From Pararoseomonas sp. SCSIO 73927 (GTDB lineage: Bacteria > Pseudomonadota > Alphaproteobacteria > Acetobacterales > Acetobacteraceae), in the NCBI RefSeq assembly GCF_037040815.1, contig NZ_CP146232.1:682001-746000 (forward strand): a stretch of 64,000 nt of DNA. Reading direction: 5' to 3'. Positions 25,418 through 33,720 of the stretch are shown piece after piece. Position numbers and translations under genes: made by a program. Each line of letters starts with the position of its first letter. The first letter of the stretch is position 1. The notes under the pieces are model-generated. The model had not been told where the DNA came from and ran no database searches. It saw nothing but the letters and a program-made list of their open reading frames with translations.

Positions 25418-26257
25418 CTAGCCGCCCCCGCGGCCCAGCAGCGCCCGCGCCAGCGCCTCGAACTCCGCAACCGAGAGCGTCTCCGCCCGCCGCGTCGGCT
25501 CGATCCCCGCCGCCCCGAGCAGCGCCTCCGCCTCGCCGAGCGACTTCAGCGATCCCCGCAGCATCTTCCGCCGCTGCCCGAAGGCCGCCGCCGTCACCCG
25601 CTCCATCGCCTTCGCCAGCGCCGGCTCCGGCTGCACCGCCCGGGGCACGAGGTGCACCACGGCGGACCACACCTTCGGCGGCGGGCTGAAGGCGCCCGGC
25701 GGAAGCCGCAGCACCATCTGCGCCTCGCAGCGCCACTGGGCCGCCACCGCCAGCCGGCCATAGGCGGAGGTATCCGGCGCGGCCACGATCCGCTCCGCCA
25801 CCTCCTGCTGGAACATCAGCGTCATGCTCTCGAACTCGCCGGCCCGGGCCAGCCAGCCGATCAGCAGGGGCGATCCGACATTGTAGGGCAGGTTCGCCAC
25901 GATCCGGCGCGGCGCCGGCATCATCGCCACCGGATCCACCCCCAGCGCGTCCGCCTCCGTCACCGTCAGCCGCCCCGGCCAGGCCGCCGCCAGCTCCGCC
26001 AGCGCCGCGATGGCCCGCGAATCCAGCTCCACCGCGTGGACGTGATCCGCGCCGTTCGCCAGCAGCGCCCGAGTCAGCCCGCCCGGCCCCGGCCCCACCT
26101 CCAGCACCTGCCGCCCGGAGAGATCCCCCGCCAGCCGCGCGATCCGGCCGCACAGCGCCTCGTCCAGCAGGAAGTGCTGGCCCAGCGCCTTGCGCGCGGC
26201 CAGCCCGTGCCGGTGGACGGTCTCGGAAAGGCTGGGAAGGCCGGGCGGTGTCGTCAC
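25418..26257 (-). CDS. rsmA: 16S rRNA dimethyladenosine transferase
   Basis: Dimethylates the two adenines of the 3'-terminal 16S rRNA hairpin late in small-subunit assembly (KsgA). The 279-residue protein has [11 protein letters not shown] near the start, the SAM-binding [14 protein letters not shown], the catalytic [12 protein letters not shown] (NLPY), FQQEVAERI, and the C-terminal [14 protein letters not shown]. It is the last gene of the lptF-lptG-lptD-surA-rsmA unit, 24 bases after surA. The pdxA gene that commonly lies between surA and rsmA in Proteobacteria is absent here. Confidence 0.95.
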   Translation of the reverse strand: MTTPPGLPSLSETVHRHGLAARKALGQHFLLDEALCGRIARLAGDLSGRQVLEVGPGPGGLTRALLANGADHVHAVELDSRAIAALAELAAAWPGRLTVTEADALGVDPVAMMPAPRRIVANLPYNVGSPLLIGWLARAGEFESMTLMFQQEVAERIVAAPDTSAYGRLAVAAQWRCEAQMVLRLPPGAFSPPPKVWSAVVHLVPRAVQPEPALAKAMERVTAAAFGQRRKMLRGSLKSLGEAEALLGAAGIEPTRRAETLSVAEFEALARALLGRGGG

Positions 26258-26281
26258 GTCACCCGACCCGGAACGCCGGCC

Positions 26282-27646
26282 CTAGCCCCGCATCTCGATC
26301 GTCGCGCGCCGCCGCAGGTCGCGGCTCTGCTGGCGGGAGAGGTTCTCCGCCCGGTCGCGGACGATCTGCTGCTTCGCCATCTCCGGCGTGAAGCTCGCCA
26401 GGTTCCGCGTCTCCCTGGAGCAGACCGCGACCACCAGGATCCCCTCCGGCGTCACGATCGGCTGGCTCGCCCGCCCCGGGGTCAGCCCCCCCACCAGCTG
26501 CCGCAGCTGCGGCGGCCCCAGCGTCTCCAGCCGCACCTCGCCGCCCGGATCGGAGGGGCGCGCGTTCCCGGCGGCGCGGTTCGCCGCCTCCACCGCGTCG
26601 CAGCCGCCCCGCACCGCCTGGGCGCGCGCCAGCGTCGCGCGCTGCTGCTCCGTCGGGTTCTGCGGGTCCAGCGGCGAGGAGAAGGGCAGGAAGGCCTGGC
26701 GCAGCGTCACCATCGTCGCGTTCTCGCGCCCCGTCTCCCGCTTTTGGCGGAGCTGAATGATCTGGTACCCGCCCGGCACCTCCACCGCGTTGGAGACGGC
26801 GCCCGGCGGCATGCGCTGCACGACGGAGGCCACCTCCGGGTCCAGCCGCTCCGCGCTGATCCAGCCGAGGTCGCCGCCCTGCAGCGCCGTCTGGCTCTGG
26901 CTGAACTGGGTCGCCGCCAGCGCGAAGGGCAGGCCCTGGCGGAGGCGCGCGATCACGTCGTCCACGAAGCGCTTCGTCTCCGCCGCGGAGGAGGGGTTCT
27001 CCACCGGCACGAAGATCTCGGAGACGAGGAACTCCGGCTGCCCCACCCGCGCCGCATGGGCCGCCACCGCCTCCTGCACCGCCTCCGGCGAGGGCTCGGC
27101 GTTCGGCCCCATCATGCCGCGGATCAGCCGCCCCCAGCCCAGCTGGGAGCGGAGCTGGTCGTACAGCACCCGCGGCTCGATCCCGGCGGCGCGGAGCTGC
27201 GCCCGCAGCCCCCCCGGCGGCAGCCCGTTGCGCTTCTCGATGTCGCCGATCGCCTCGGCCACCTCGTCGTCCCCCACGGGGATGCGGCGGCGGCGGATGT
27301 CCTGCAGCCGCAGCCGCTCCTCGATGATCTGGCGCAGGATCTGCGGCCTGATCCGGGCCGTCAGGTCCGGCGCGGGCTGCAGCCCCACGTTCAGCGCGAA
27401 GAGCCGGGCGCGGGACCGCACCTCCGCCTCCGTCACCACGTCGCCGTTCACCACGGCCACGATCCGGTTCGTATCCCCCCGGTTCGCATCCCCGGGCGCC
27501 GGAGCCGAGGCCTCCCCGCCCCCGGGCCGCGGCGCGGGCTGCCGGGCCGAGGGCTGCGCCAGCGCCGCCCCGCCCGCGAGGAGCAGCGCGGGCAAGGCCA
27601 TGGCAAGGCGAGGAAAGGCCGGACGGAAACGGGAAAAGCGTCGCAT
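26282..27646 (-). CDS. surA: Periplasmic chaperone/peptidyl-prolyl isomerase SurA
   Basis: Escorts outer-membrane proteins, including LptD, across the periplasm. The 454-residue protein has a signal peptide (MALPALLLAGGAALAQ) after a short Arg-rich start. The chaperone N-domain begins NRIVAVVNGDVVTEAEV. Two parvulin-like regions follow, the first around FLVSEIFVPVENPS with GGDLGWI and the second ending in TPEGILVVAVCSRE. Such alphaproteobacterial SurA often has one intact and one degenerate parvulin domain. It lies between lptD and rsmA, and the gap to lptD contains a 13-base tandem repeat. Confidence 0.9.
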   Translation of the reverse strand: MRRFSRFRPAFPRLAMALPALLLAGGAALAQPSARQPAPRPGGGEASAPAPGDANRGDTNRIVAVVNGDVVTEAEVRSRARLFALNVGLQPAPDLTARIRPQILRQIIEERLRLQDIRRRRIPVGDDEVAEAIGDIEKRNGLPPGGLRAQLRAAGIEPRVLYDQLRSQLGWGRLIRGMMGPNAEPSPEAVQEAVAAHAARVGQPEFLVSEIFVPVENPSSAAETKRFVDDVIARLRQGLPFALAATQFSQSQTALQGGDLGWISAERLDPEVASVVQRMPPGAVSNAVEVPGGYQIIQLRQKRETGRENATMVTLRQAFLPFSSPLDPQNPTEQQRATLARAQAVRGGCDAVEAANRAAGNARPSDPGGEVRLETLGPPQLRQLVGGLTPGRASQPIVTPEGILVVAVCSRETRNLASFTPEMAKQQIVRDRAENLSRQQSRDLRRRATIEMRG

Positions 27647-27713
27647 GCCGGGGTTCCTAGACCATGCGGCGCGAGGTTTGAAGCGATCCGGTGGCCGCAG
27701 GGCGTGGCATTTC

Positions 27714-27760
27714 GTTTCAGGGGGTCGTTTCAGGGGGTCGTTTCAGGAGGGGTCGTTTCA
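27714..27760. repeat. 13-base tandem repeat between lptD and surA
   Basis: GTTTCAGGGGGTC occurs at 27714-27726 and 27727-27739, then with a two-base insertion at 27740-27754, and a partial GTTTCA at 27755-27760. It lies about 70 bases upstream of the surA start and about 75 bases after the lptD stop, inside the 189-base gap. It could be repeated protein-binding sites, an RNA element or a simple expansion. No gene is seen in the gap. Confidence 0.8.
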
Positions 27761-27835
27761 GCGGGCGAGGCGGCCGCCGTTCCGGCGGGTCCGGGGCGGG
27801 GGAGAATGCCTCCTCCCCCAACCCCGGACCGGCCC

Positions 27836-30322
27836 TCAGAGCGCCCGCGCCGAGAAGTCGCCCACCGTCTTCAGGGCGATGCGGAAGACCAGGGTCGTCG
27901 CGCCGGGATAGGTGGTGCCCGTGACCGCGTTCTCCGCGAGCGAGCGGAAGAAGCGCCCTTCCAGCACGAAGCACTCGTCCTCGTAGGCCGCGCTGGTGCC
28001 ATAGGAGACGCCGCGCTCGAGCTCCAGGTCGTAGCGGCCGAAGACCGCGGCGCGCCAGTACTTGCCCACCCGGGTGGTCGCGCCCGCATAGACCTCGCGC
28101 GTGTAGCGCAGGGGCGTCTGGCGGGGGTCGGGGGTGCGGTACACGTAGCCCGTCGTCAGCCGCGTGCCCGGCAGGCCGATCGGCTCCAGCCCGAAGCTGG
28201 CGGAGGTGTCGAGCAACCGCCGGTCCCCGCTGTCGCCGTCGAAGCGCCCGCGGGCGGTCACGTCGAACCACGAGGTGGGGGAGACCGTCACCCGCCCCAC
28301 CCAGTCCGAGGCCCGCTTCTCGAGCCCGGAATTCTCCGTGAACAGCGCCTCCTCCGAGGCCCGGAACGACCGCCCGGCGAGCCCCTCCACGGAGCCCCCG
28401 TTGGGGAAGAACCAGGCGCCCCGCAGCGCCGCGTCCACCCGCGTCCCGCCCTCCTGCCGGTCCCGCCCGTTGAAGCGGTTGAGGGAGAAGAGGTTCGCGT
28501 CCGTGAACTCGAAGTCCAGGCTCTCCTCGTTCGGGATGTCGCGCTGCCGCCCGGTGTTCGGCCCCGTCACCAGCTGCACCCGCGGCTCGATCAGCTGGCT
28601 GCCGAGGCTGCCGGCGGAGCGCACCAGGGGCAGCCGCCAGTCCACCGCCGCGCGGATGTTGCCGGTGGCCGTCGTCACGCTGCTGGTGTCGCTGAAGTTC
28701 GGCGCCTGGTCCAGGTTGCTGGCGTTGTAGGCCAGCCCGTCCGCCTGCACGCGGAAGGTCCACTGCGATCCGAAGGCGTCGGTGCGCGGCAGCTCGTAGC
28801 GCAGCCGCGTTCCGGCCCGCCGCGTCTGCGTGCCCTGGCTGCGGTAGATGGAGAAGGCGGTGGCGTCCGCCGCGAAGGTGCCGCCCAGCCCGTCCCGCTC
28901 GAACACGTGCTCGTAGTACAGGTTCGGCAGCACGAAGGGCGTGCGCCCCACGTCGTCCGTCTCCCGCAAGCCCTGGAAGGCCAGGCCGTTGATCCGGGCG
29001 TAGCGGTTGTAGCCCCAGTACCCCTCCACGTAGGCGGTGCTGGCCAGGATCGCGGGGGAGGGCAGGCGGAAGGAGCGCAGGTAGGTCTGGCTGGACGCGC
29101 GGTTGATGTTGAAGCCGGCGCTCCAGTTCTCGTCGATCGTGAAGTTCCCGCGGGCGAAGATGCTGCCACCCAGGCCGCTCTCCTCGCTCCGGCTCCGCTC
29201 CTCCAGGTAGGCGGCGGAGGCAGCGATGTTCACCTCGCCGAAATTGAAGCGCTGCCGGTACACGCCGTTCGCGAAGGGCACCGTCCTCGTGGTCACCACC
29301 GGGGTCACCGTCAGGTCGCTCGAATCGTCGATCGCCCAGTAGTAGGGCGTCTCCAGGAACCCGCCGAGATAGGTCGTCTGCCCGAAGGAGGGCGAGAGGA
29401 AGCCCGAGGAGCGCGGCGTGGAGGGGTCCGGCATGGAGAGGTAGGGCGTGTAGAAGGCCGGCACGCCGCTGAAGTCCACGGTCGCGTCCCGGAAGCGGAT
29501 GCGCCGCGCCTCCCCGTCCTGGGTGGCGAGGCGGGAGCGGAGCTGCCACAGCGGCGCTTCACTCGGGTTCTCCTCGCAGAGGTCGCAGGAGGAGTAGACG
29601 ACGCGGGAGAGGTCCATCACCACCGCCCCGCCCTCCAGCGTGCGGCGGCGGGCGCCGTTCGCGGCCAGCCGCCCGTTCTGCGCCAGCAGGCCGCGCAGTC
29701 CCTCCACGATCGTGTCCCGCATCCCGCCCTGCAGCTCCGCCCGCTCGGCGAAGAGCACCTGCCCGTCCGCTTCCAGCAGCTGCACGTTGCCCTCGGCGAC
29801 GGAGACGCCGGTGTCGCGGTCGTAGGTGAAGCGGTCCGCGCGCAGGATGCGCTCGTTCTGCCAGGCCTCCACGCGGCCCGTGGCGGTCACCCGGTTCTCG
29901 TTCTGGTCGTACTCCACCTCGTCGGCCGTGAAGGTCACGGGCGCGTTGCGGTCCACCGGCGGCACCCCGCCGCGCAGCACGCCGGCCGTGGTGGCCGGCG
30001 GGTTAGCGGATTGGCCGGCGGATGGCGCGGCGGGCTGGCCCCGCGCCCCGCCCGGGCCGATGCCGGAGCTGAACTCGTCCGGCCTGATGTTCATCGGCCC
30101 GCCCTGCGCCGCCGCGGGCACGGGCAGCGCCAGCGGGGCGGAGAGCACCGCCGCCAGGGCCACGCCGCCGAGCAGCCACGCGCGGCGAGGGACGGCACGC
30201 CCCACGCCAGAGGGGGCGCCAGAGGGGGTTGCGCGAGAGGGGGCCGCGCCTGAGGGGGCCACGCCTGAGGGGCCCGTGCTGTGGGACCGGGGCCCGCCCC
30301 TGCGTCCGGTCACGTCGGTCAT
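27836..30322 (-). CDS. lptD: LPS-assembly protein LptD
   Basis: Outer-membrane barrel that inserts LPS at the cell surface. The 828-residue protein has an unusual 45-residue N-terminal segment with PSG(V/A)A repeats, then a signal peptide (RRAWLLGGVALAAVLSAPLALPVPAAAQ region), an OstA/LptA-like domain (VTFTADEVEYDQNENRVTATGRVEA), SSCDLCEENPSEAPLW with a CxxC typical of alphaproteobacterial LptD, and a long beta-barrel ending FRIALKTVGDFSARAL. A third cysteine near the C-terminus (EDECFVLEG) could pair with the CxxC. The ATG at 30322 overlaps the lptG stop (ATGA). A GTG just before the signal peptide is an alternative start. Confidence 0.92.
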   Translation of the reverse strand: MTDVTGRRGGPRSHSTGPSGVAPSGAAPSRATPSGAPSGVGRAVPRRAWLLGGVALAAVLSAPLALPVPAAAQGGPMNIRPDEFSSGIGPGGARGQPAAPSAGQSANPPATTAGVLRGGVPPVDRNAPVTFTADEVEYDQNENRVTATGRVEAWQNERILRADRFTYDRDTGVSVAEGNVQLLEADGQVLFAERAELQGGMRDTIVEGLRGLLAQNGRLAANGARRRTLEGGAVVMDLSRVVYSSCDLCEENPSEAPLWQLRSRLATQDGEARRIRFRDATVDFSGVPAFYTPYLSMPDPSTPRSSGFLSPSFGQTTYLGGFLETPYYWAIDDSSDLTVTPVVTTRTVPFANGVYRQRFNFGEVNIAASAAYLEERSRSEESGLGGSIFARGNFTIDENWSAGFNINRASSQTYLRSFRLPSPAILASTAYVEGYWGYNRYARINGLAFQGLRETDDVGRTPFVLPNLYYEHVFERDGLGGTFAADATAFSIYRSQGTQTRRAGTRLRYELPRTDAFGSQWTFRVQADGLAYNASNLDQAPNFSDTSSVTTATGNIRAAVDWRLPLVRSAGSLGSQLIEPRVQLVTGPNTGRQRDIPNEESLDFEFTDANLFSLNRFNGRDRQEGGTRVDAALRGAWFFPNGGSVEGLAGRSFRASEEALFTENSGLEKRASDWVGRVTVSPTSWFDVTARGRFDGDSGDRRLLDTSASFGLEPIGLPGTRLTTGYVYRTPDPRQTPLRYTREVYAGATTRVGKYWRAAVFGRYDLELERGVSYGTSAAYEDECFVLEGRFFRSLAENAVTGTTYPGATTLVFRIALKTVGDFSARAL
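30207..30280 (-). repeat. 15-base in-frame repeat encoding PSGxA units at the LptD N-terminus
   Basis: Five imperfect units (for example ccagagggggttgcg, cgagagggggccgcg, cctgagggggccacg) encode PSG/PSR pentads before the signal peptide. Frame is preserved by the unit length. Confidence 0.7.
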
Positions 30323-31452
30323 CCATCCTCCAGGTGAAGCAGCAGCGCGACCGCGCACATCAGGCCGGCCATGGCAGGCGCCCAGGCGGCCAGGACCACG
30401 GGCAGCGTGCCCGTCTCCCCGAACTCGCCCGTCACGCGGTCCAGCAGGAACAGGGCGAAGCCCGCGGCCACCCCCAGCCCCAGCATCTGGGCAACGCCGC
30501 CCTTTCGGGCCTCGCGCATCGAAAATCCGGCGGAGAGAAGGGCCATGGCGACCGCCAGCATGGGCAGTGCGAGCAGCGAATGGAACTGCAGCCGGTGCCG
30601 AACCGCCGAGAAGCCCGAATTCTCCAGCACAGCGATGAAGTCCGGCAACACCCAGAAGGAGAGGGTGTCGGGGCTGGCGAAGCTGCCCTCGATCCGCTCG
30701 GGCGTCAGCTCGGTCGGGAAGCGGATCGTGCGGGCGGGGCTGGCCTGCCGGTCGGAGCCGAAGGCGATCGCCTCCTCCAGCACCCAGGCGCCGTTCGTCA
30801 GCGCCGCCCGCGGCGCCTCCACCCGCCCGAGGAAGCGGTCCGCGCCGGAAATCCGCCAGAGCGACACCTCCTCCATCCCGAAGACGCCGCCGGACGCGCC
30901 GGCCGCCCCGCCCGTGCCGGGCGCCACCGGCCGGCCGGAGAGGATGGCCACCCCCATCGGGTCCAGCTCCCGGTCCGCCTGGCGCAGCCAGAGCCGCCCG
31001 CCCGCCAGGGCGCTGACGCCGGACTGGTTCCGCAGCACCGCCGCGTCCAGCCGCTCCGCCCGCGACAGCATGGCGGCCGAAAGCGGGGAAAGGCCGGCGG
31101 TCGCCCCCGCGCCGATCATCGTCGCCACGATCACCGGCCCTGTCAGGAAGCCCCAGGCCGAGATCCCCGCCGCCCGCGCCACCACCAGCTCCGAGGAGCG
31201 GGCCAGCCGCCAGAAGGCGAGGATGCCGCCGAGCAGGATGGCAAACGGCAGCACCTGCATCGCCACGAAGGGCACGCGGAGCCCGGCGATGGTCGCCACG
31301 GTGGCGAAGCCCACCTCCCGCGTGGCGGCGCGGCGCAGCAGCTCGATGAAGTCGAACAGCGCCACCAGCCCCGTCAGCGCCGCCAGCATGACAAGGCACA
31401 TGACGAGGAATCGGCGGGCGACGTAGCGCCCGAAGGTGAAGGGCAGGGTCAC
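30319..31452 (-). CDS. lptG: LPS export ABC transporter permease LptG
   Basis: Inner-membrane permease of the LptB2FG complex that extracts LPS. The 377-residue protein has the N-terminal FGRYVARRFLVMCLVML, FDFIELLRRA, the coupling-helix region FWRLARSSELVVARAAGIS, a periplasmic beta-jellyroll loop (about residues 120-265), and C-terminal helices including LLALPMLAVAMALLSAGFS and LLDRVTGEFGETG. It overlaps lptF by four bases upstream and lptD downstream (ATGA both times). The ATPase gene lptB is not in the window. Confidence 0.94.
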   Translation of the reverse strand: MTLPFTFGRYVARRFLVMCLVMLAALTGLVALFDFIELLRRAATREVGFATVATIAGLRVPFVAMQVLPFAILLGGILAFWRLARSSELVVARAAGISAWGFLTGPVIVATMIGAGATAGLSPLSAAMLSRAERLDAAVLRNQSGVSALAGGRLWLRQADRELDPMGVAILSGRPVAPGTGGAAGASGGVFGMEEVSLWRISGADRFLGRVEAPRAALTNGAWVLEEAIAFGSDRQASPARTIRFPTELTPERIEGSFASPDTLSFWVLPDFIAVLENSGFSAVRHRLQFHSLLALPMLAVAMALLSAGFSMREARKGGVAQMLGLGVAAGFALFLLDRVTGEFGETGTLPVVLAAWAPAMAGLMCAVALLLHLEDG

Positions 31453-32645
31453 TCCGCGGCGGCCCCGCGGGGAAGGACGGCGCCCGGCGCGGCGCGCGGT
31501 GCCGGCATCGGCGGCGCGCGGCGCGGCCAGCCCGGTGCGCCGGAGAGCACCCAGGCCGCCGCCAGCCCCGGCCCGATGGCGTGGAGCCAGATCAGCGGGA
31601 TGAAGCGGTTGTCCCGCGCGGCCAGGTTCCCCACCGCCAGCCCCAGGGCCAGCAGCCCCACCACCGCGCCCACTGCCCCCATGGCGGTCAGCCCGCCGCC
31701 ATGGCGCCGGAAGGCGCTGGCCAGCGCCGCCGCCAGCCCCACCATGGCGAAGGACAGGGCGGTGAAGGGCGAGGCGAGGCGGCCATGCCCCTCCGCCCGG
31801 AACTTCCGCACGTCCCGCTCCAGCAGCCCCTCCTCGGGGTTGGGGTTCAGCAGCTCGCCCACGAAGCGCTCCCGGCTGTCGCGGTTGCGCGCATCCTCGG
31901 TGCGGCTGCTCCGCGCCAGGTCCACGCTGTTCTCCCCGAAGGCGAGCACGGAGAGGCGCGGCTGCGGCGCGGTGCCCGGCGGCGAGTTCGGCGGCACCGC
32001 CCGCTCCATCTGCTGCCGCTGGCCGTTCAGCAGGATCACCCGCGGCCCGTTGTTGCTGGGAAGGATCACCCCGCGCTCTGCCAGGATCGTCACCGGCGCC
32101 CCCGGCTCGCGCATGTCATGGATCAGGATGCCGCGCAGGGTCCCGTCCCGCTCCCTGTCCCGCGCATAGACGGTCAGGTCGGCCGAGACGCTGCTGAACA
32201 CCCCCTCCTGCACCAGGATCGCGGCCATCTGGTTGCGGATCTCGTACTGCCACTCCCGGAACGCGGCGTGGGAGATCGGCACCAGCCAGGTCTGCAGCAC
32301 CAGCCCGATCGCGGTGGCCAGGGTGGCCACCAGCAGCGCCGGCCGCGCCAGCCGCCAGTCCGACAGCCCGGCCGCCCGCATCACCACCAGCTCCCGGTCG
32401 GAGGAGAGGCGGACATAGGTGAACAGTGTCACCACGAAGGTCGTGATGGGCAGGATCACCGCGAAGAAGGAGGGCAGGAGCAGTCCCGTCAGCTCCAGGA
32501 AGACCGCGAAGGACAGGCCGCGGTCCAGCACCAGCTCGATGAAGCGGAGCGACTGGGTGAGCCAGATCAGCGCCGCCAGCCCGACCGTCACGGCCAGGAG
32601 GGAGAGGGCGATCTGCTTCGAGATGTAGCGCGTGACGCGGCTCAT
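31449..32645 (-). CDS. lptF: LPS export ABC transporter permease LptF
   Basis: Partner permease of LptG. The 398-residue protein starts MSRVTRYISKQIALSLLAVTV, with LIWLTQSLRFIELVLDRGLS, LPITTFVVTLFTYVRLSSDRE (coupling region), a periplasmic domain, and C-terminal helices with LASPFTALSFAMVGLAAAL and FIPLIWLHAIGP. A Pro/Arg/Ala-rich tail of about 25 residues ends the protein. First gene of the lptF-lptG-lptD-surA-rsmA unit. The region just upstream of its start is element copy B, so its promoter must lie in or beyond that element. Confidence 0.94.
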   Translation of the reverse strand: MSRVTRYISKQIALSLLAVTVGLAALIWLTQSLRFIELVLDRGLSFAVFLELTGLLLPSFFAVILPITTFVVTLFTYVRLSSDRELVVMRAAGLSDWRLARPALLVATLATAIGLVLQTWLVPISHAAFREWQYEIRNQMAAILVQEGVFSSVSADLTVYARDRERDGTLRGILIHDMREPGAPVTILAERGVILPSNNGPRVILLNGQRQQMERAVPPNSPPGTAPQPRLSVLAFGENSVDLARSSRTEDARNRDSRERFVGELLNPNPEEGLLERDVRKFRAEGHGRLASPFTALSFAMVGLAAALASAFRRHGGGLTAMGAVGAVVGLLALGLAVGNLAARDNRFIPLIWLHAIGPGLAAAWVLSGAPGWPRRAPPMPAPRAAPGAVLPRGAAAE

Positions 32646-32719
32646 GGGGGGCGCAACCTATCCATCCGTCCACCCCGGGGCAAATGGGCTGATGTGACGA
32701 AGGGCGGCGCCCCCTTGGC

Positions 32720-32975
32720 GGGGGCGGGATGTCCCGGGGAGAGGAAGAAGGAATTCTTCCTCTCCCCGGCCCCCTCGCCCTCATCTTTTTCTATCTGCTT
32801 GAATTTGTTCATGTGCCGTCACGCCTCGGGTCATCGACCCGAGGCGACCGCAGGGGCAGGAAAAGAGCTTTCACACGGGGAACCGCATCAGGACGGCGCG
32901 GCGGCAGCCCGATGCAGGTCCAGGAGGCTCAGCCTCCTGGCGGGGGCTCCAGGGGGCGGGGTCCCCTAGGCGCGG
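32720..32975 (+). repeat. Interspersed four-hairpin element, copy B (divergent)
   Basis: Same order of hairpins as the other copies: 32734-32769 (perfect 16-base arms, GGAA loop), 32824-32844 (9-base arms), 32920-32940 (9-base arms) and an imperfect one at about 32949-32970. The unpaired tcatctttttctatc is at 32782-32795 and the GCGGCAGCCCGA block at 32901-32912. Many arm bases differ from copies A and C, but pairing is kept by changes on both sides. It lies upstream of lptF and overlaps the 3' end of the protease gene, whose TGA stop (32929-32931) falls in the loop of hairpin 3. No separate gene in this 283-base gap. Confidence 0.78.
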
Positions 32976-33720
32976 ACAGCTCCGCCACGCCTCCGGCCCC
33001 CAGGAAGGCTCGGATGATGCCCGCCGGCACGATGCGGGAGTGGTCGGGCGTGGAATCCGGCCGGTGGCTGACGATCCCCAGCAGGCAGTTCGTCTCCGGA
33101 TCGAAGACGCCGGCGCCGGACTCCCCCTCCGCCATCGGCAGGGCGATGTCGGCATAGGCGCCGTCCGCCTTGCGGGTCTCCGGCACCATCTCGCCTGCCT
33201 TCGCCAGCCCTTGCCTGGCGGAGGAGGAGACGAGCACGGCCTGGCCCGGCGACGGCCCCGCCCCGCAGGGCCGCGCCGCCGGCCCCGGCGGGCTGGTCGA
33301 GGCCTGGAGCAGCGCCAGGTCCTCCCCGCCCTTGTAGAGGGGCCCCACCCCTGGCTCGAGATACCCCTCCCCCACGCGCAGCGCCCGCACGGCCAGGGTG
33401 CGGCCGGCGAAGCGCACGGTGGTGGGGATGGGCGTGCCGTTGCACTGCCGCAGCCGCGGCACGATGCCGTCCACCAGGTGCGCCGCCGTCAGGAAGCGCC
33501 CGCCCCCGAGATAAACGGCGTTGCCGCGCAGCGGGCAGCCCGGGGATTGCCCCCCGCGCAGCTCCGCCCGGAAGGCGTCGGGCAGGTCGGGCAGGCGCTC
33601 GGTCGGCTCGGGCGTGCGGGTCGGGGCGCTCTCCGTCCAGGGGCGCTCCACCCGCTGCGCGCAGGCGGAGAGGACAAGGGCGGCCAGCGCCGCCGGCGCG
33701 CAGACCCGCGGAAGGCGCAT
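32929..33720 (-). CDS. Trypsin-like serine protease, predicted lipoprotein
   Basis: A 263-residue chymotrypsin-fold protein. MRLPRVCAPAALAALVLSACAQ contains a lipobox (LSAC), so it is likely lipid-anchored. The catalytic triad is visible as FLTAAHLVDG (His), GGEDLALLQ (Asp) and AEGESGAGVFD (Ser). No PDZ domain follows, unlike DegP. The ATG at 33718-33720 overlaps the stop of the upstream FAD dehydrogenase gene by one base (TGATG), so translation is coupled. The last dozen residues (PRGPRPLEPPPGG region) are encoded by element copy B, which also supplies the stop codon, so the original C-terminus may have been replaced. Confidence 0.82.
   Translation of the reverse strand: MRLPRVCAPAALAALVLSACAQRVERPWTESAPTRTPEPTERLPDLPDAFRAELRGGQSPGCPLRGNAVYLGGGRFLTAAHLVDGIVPRLRQCNGTPIPTTVRFAGRTLAVRALRVGEGYLEPGVGPLYKGGEDLALLQASTSPPGPAARPCGAGPSPGQAVLVSSSARQGLAKAGEMVPETRKADGAYADIALPMAEGESGAGVFDPETNCLLGIVSHRPDSTPDHSRIVPAGIIRAFLGAGGVAELSAPRGPRPLEPPPGG

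Noticed and set aside
25652..30253. An open frame of 1533 codons on the plus strand opposite rsmA, surA and lptD
   Set aside because: It is rich in Arg, Pro, His and Gly with no domain, and is the complement of well-supported genes. Such long shadows are normal in DNA of very high GC.
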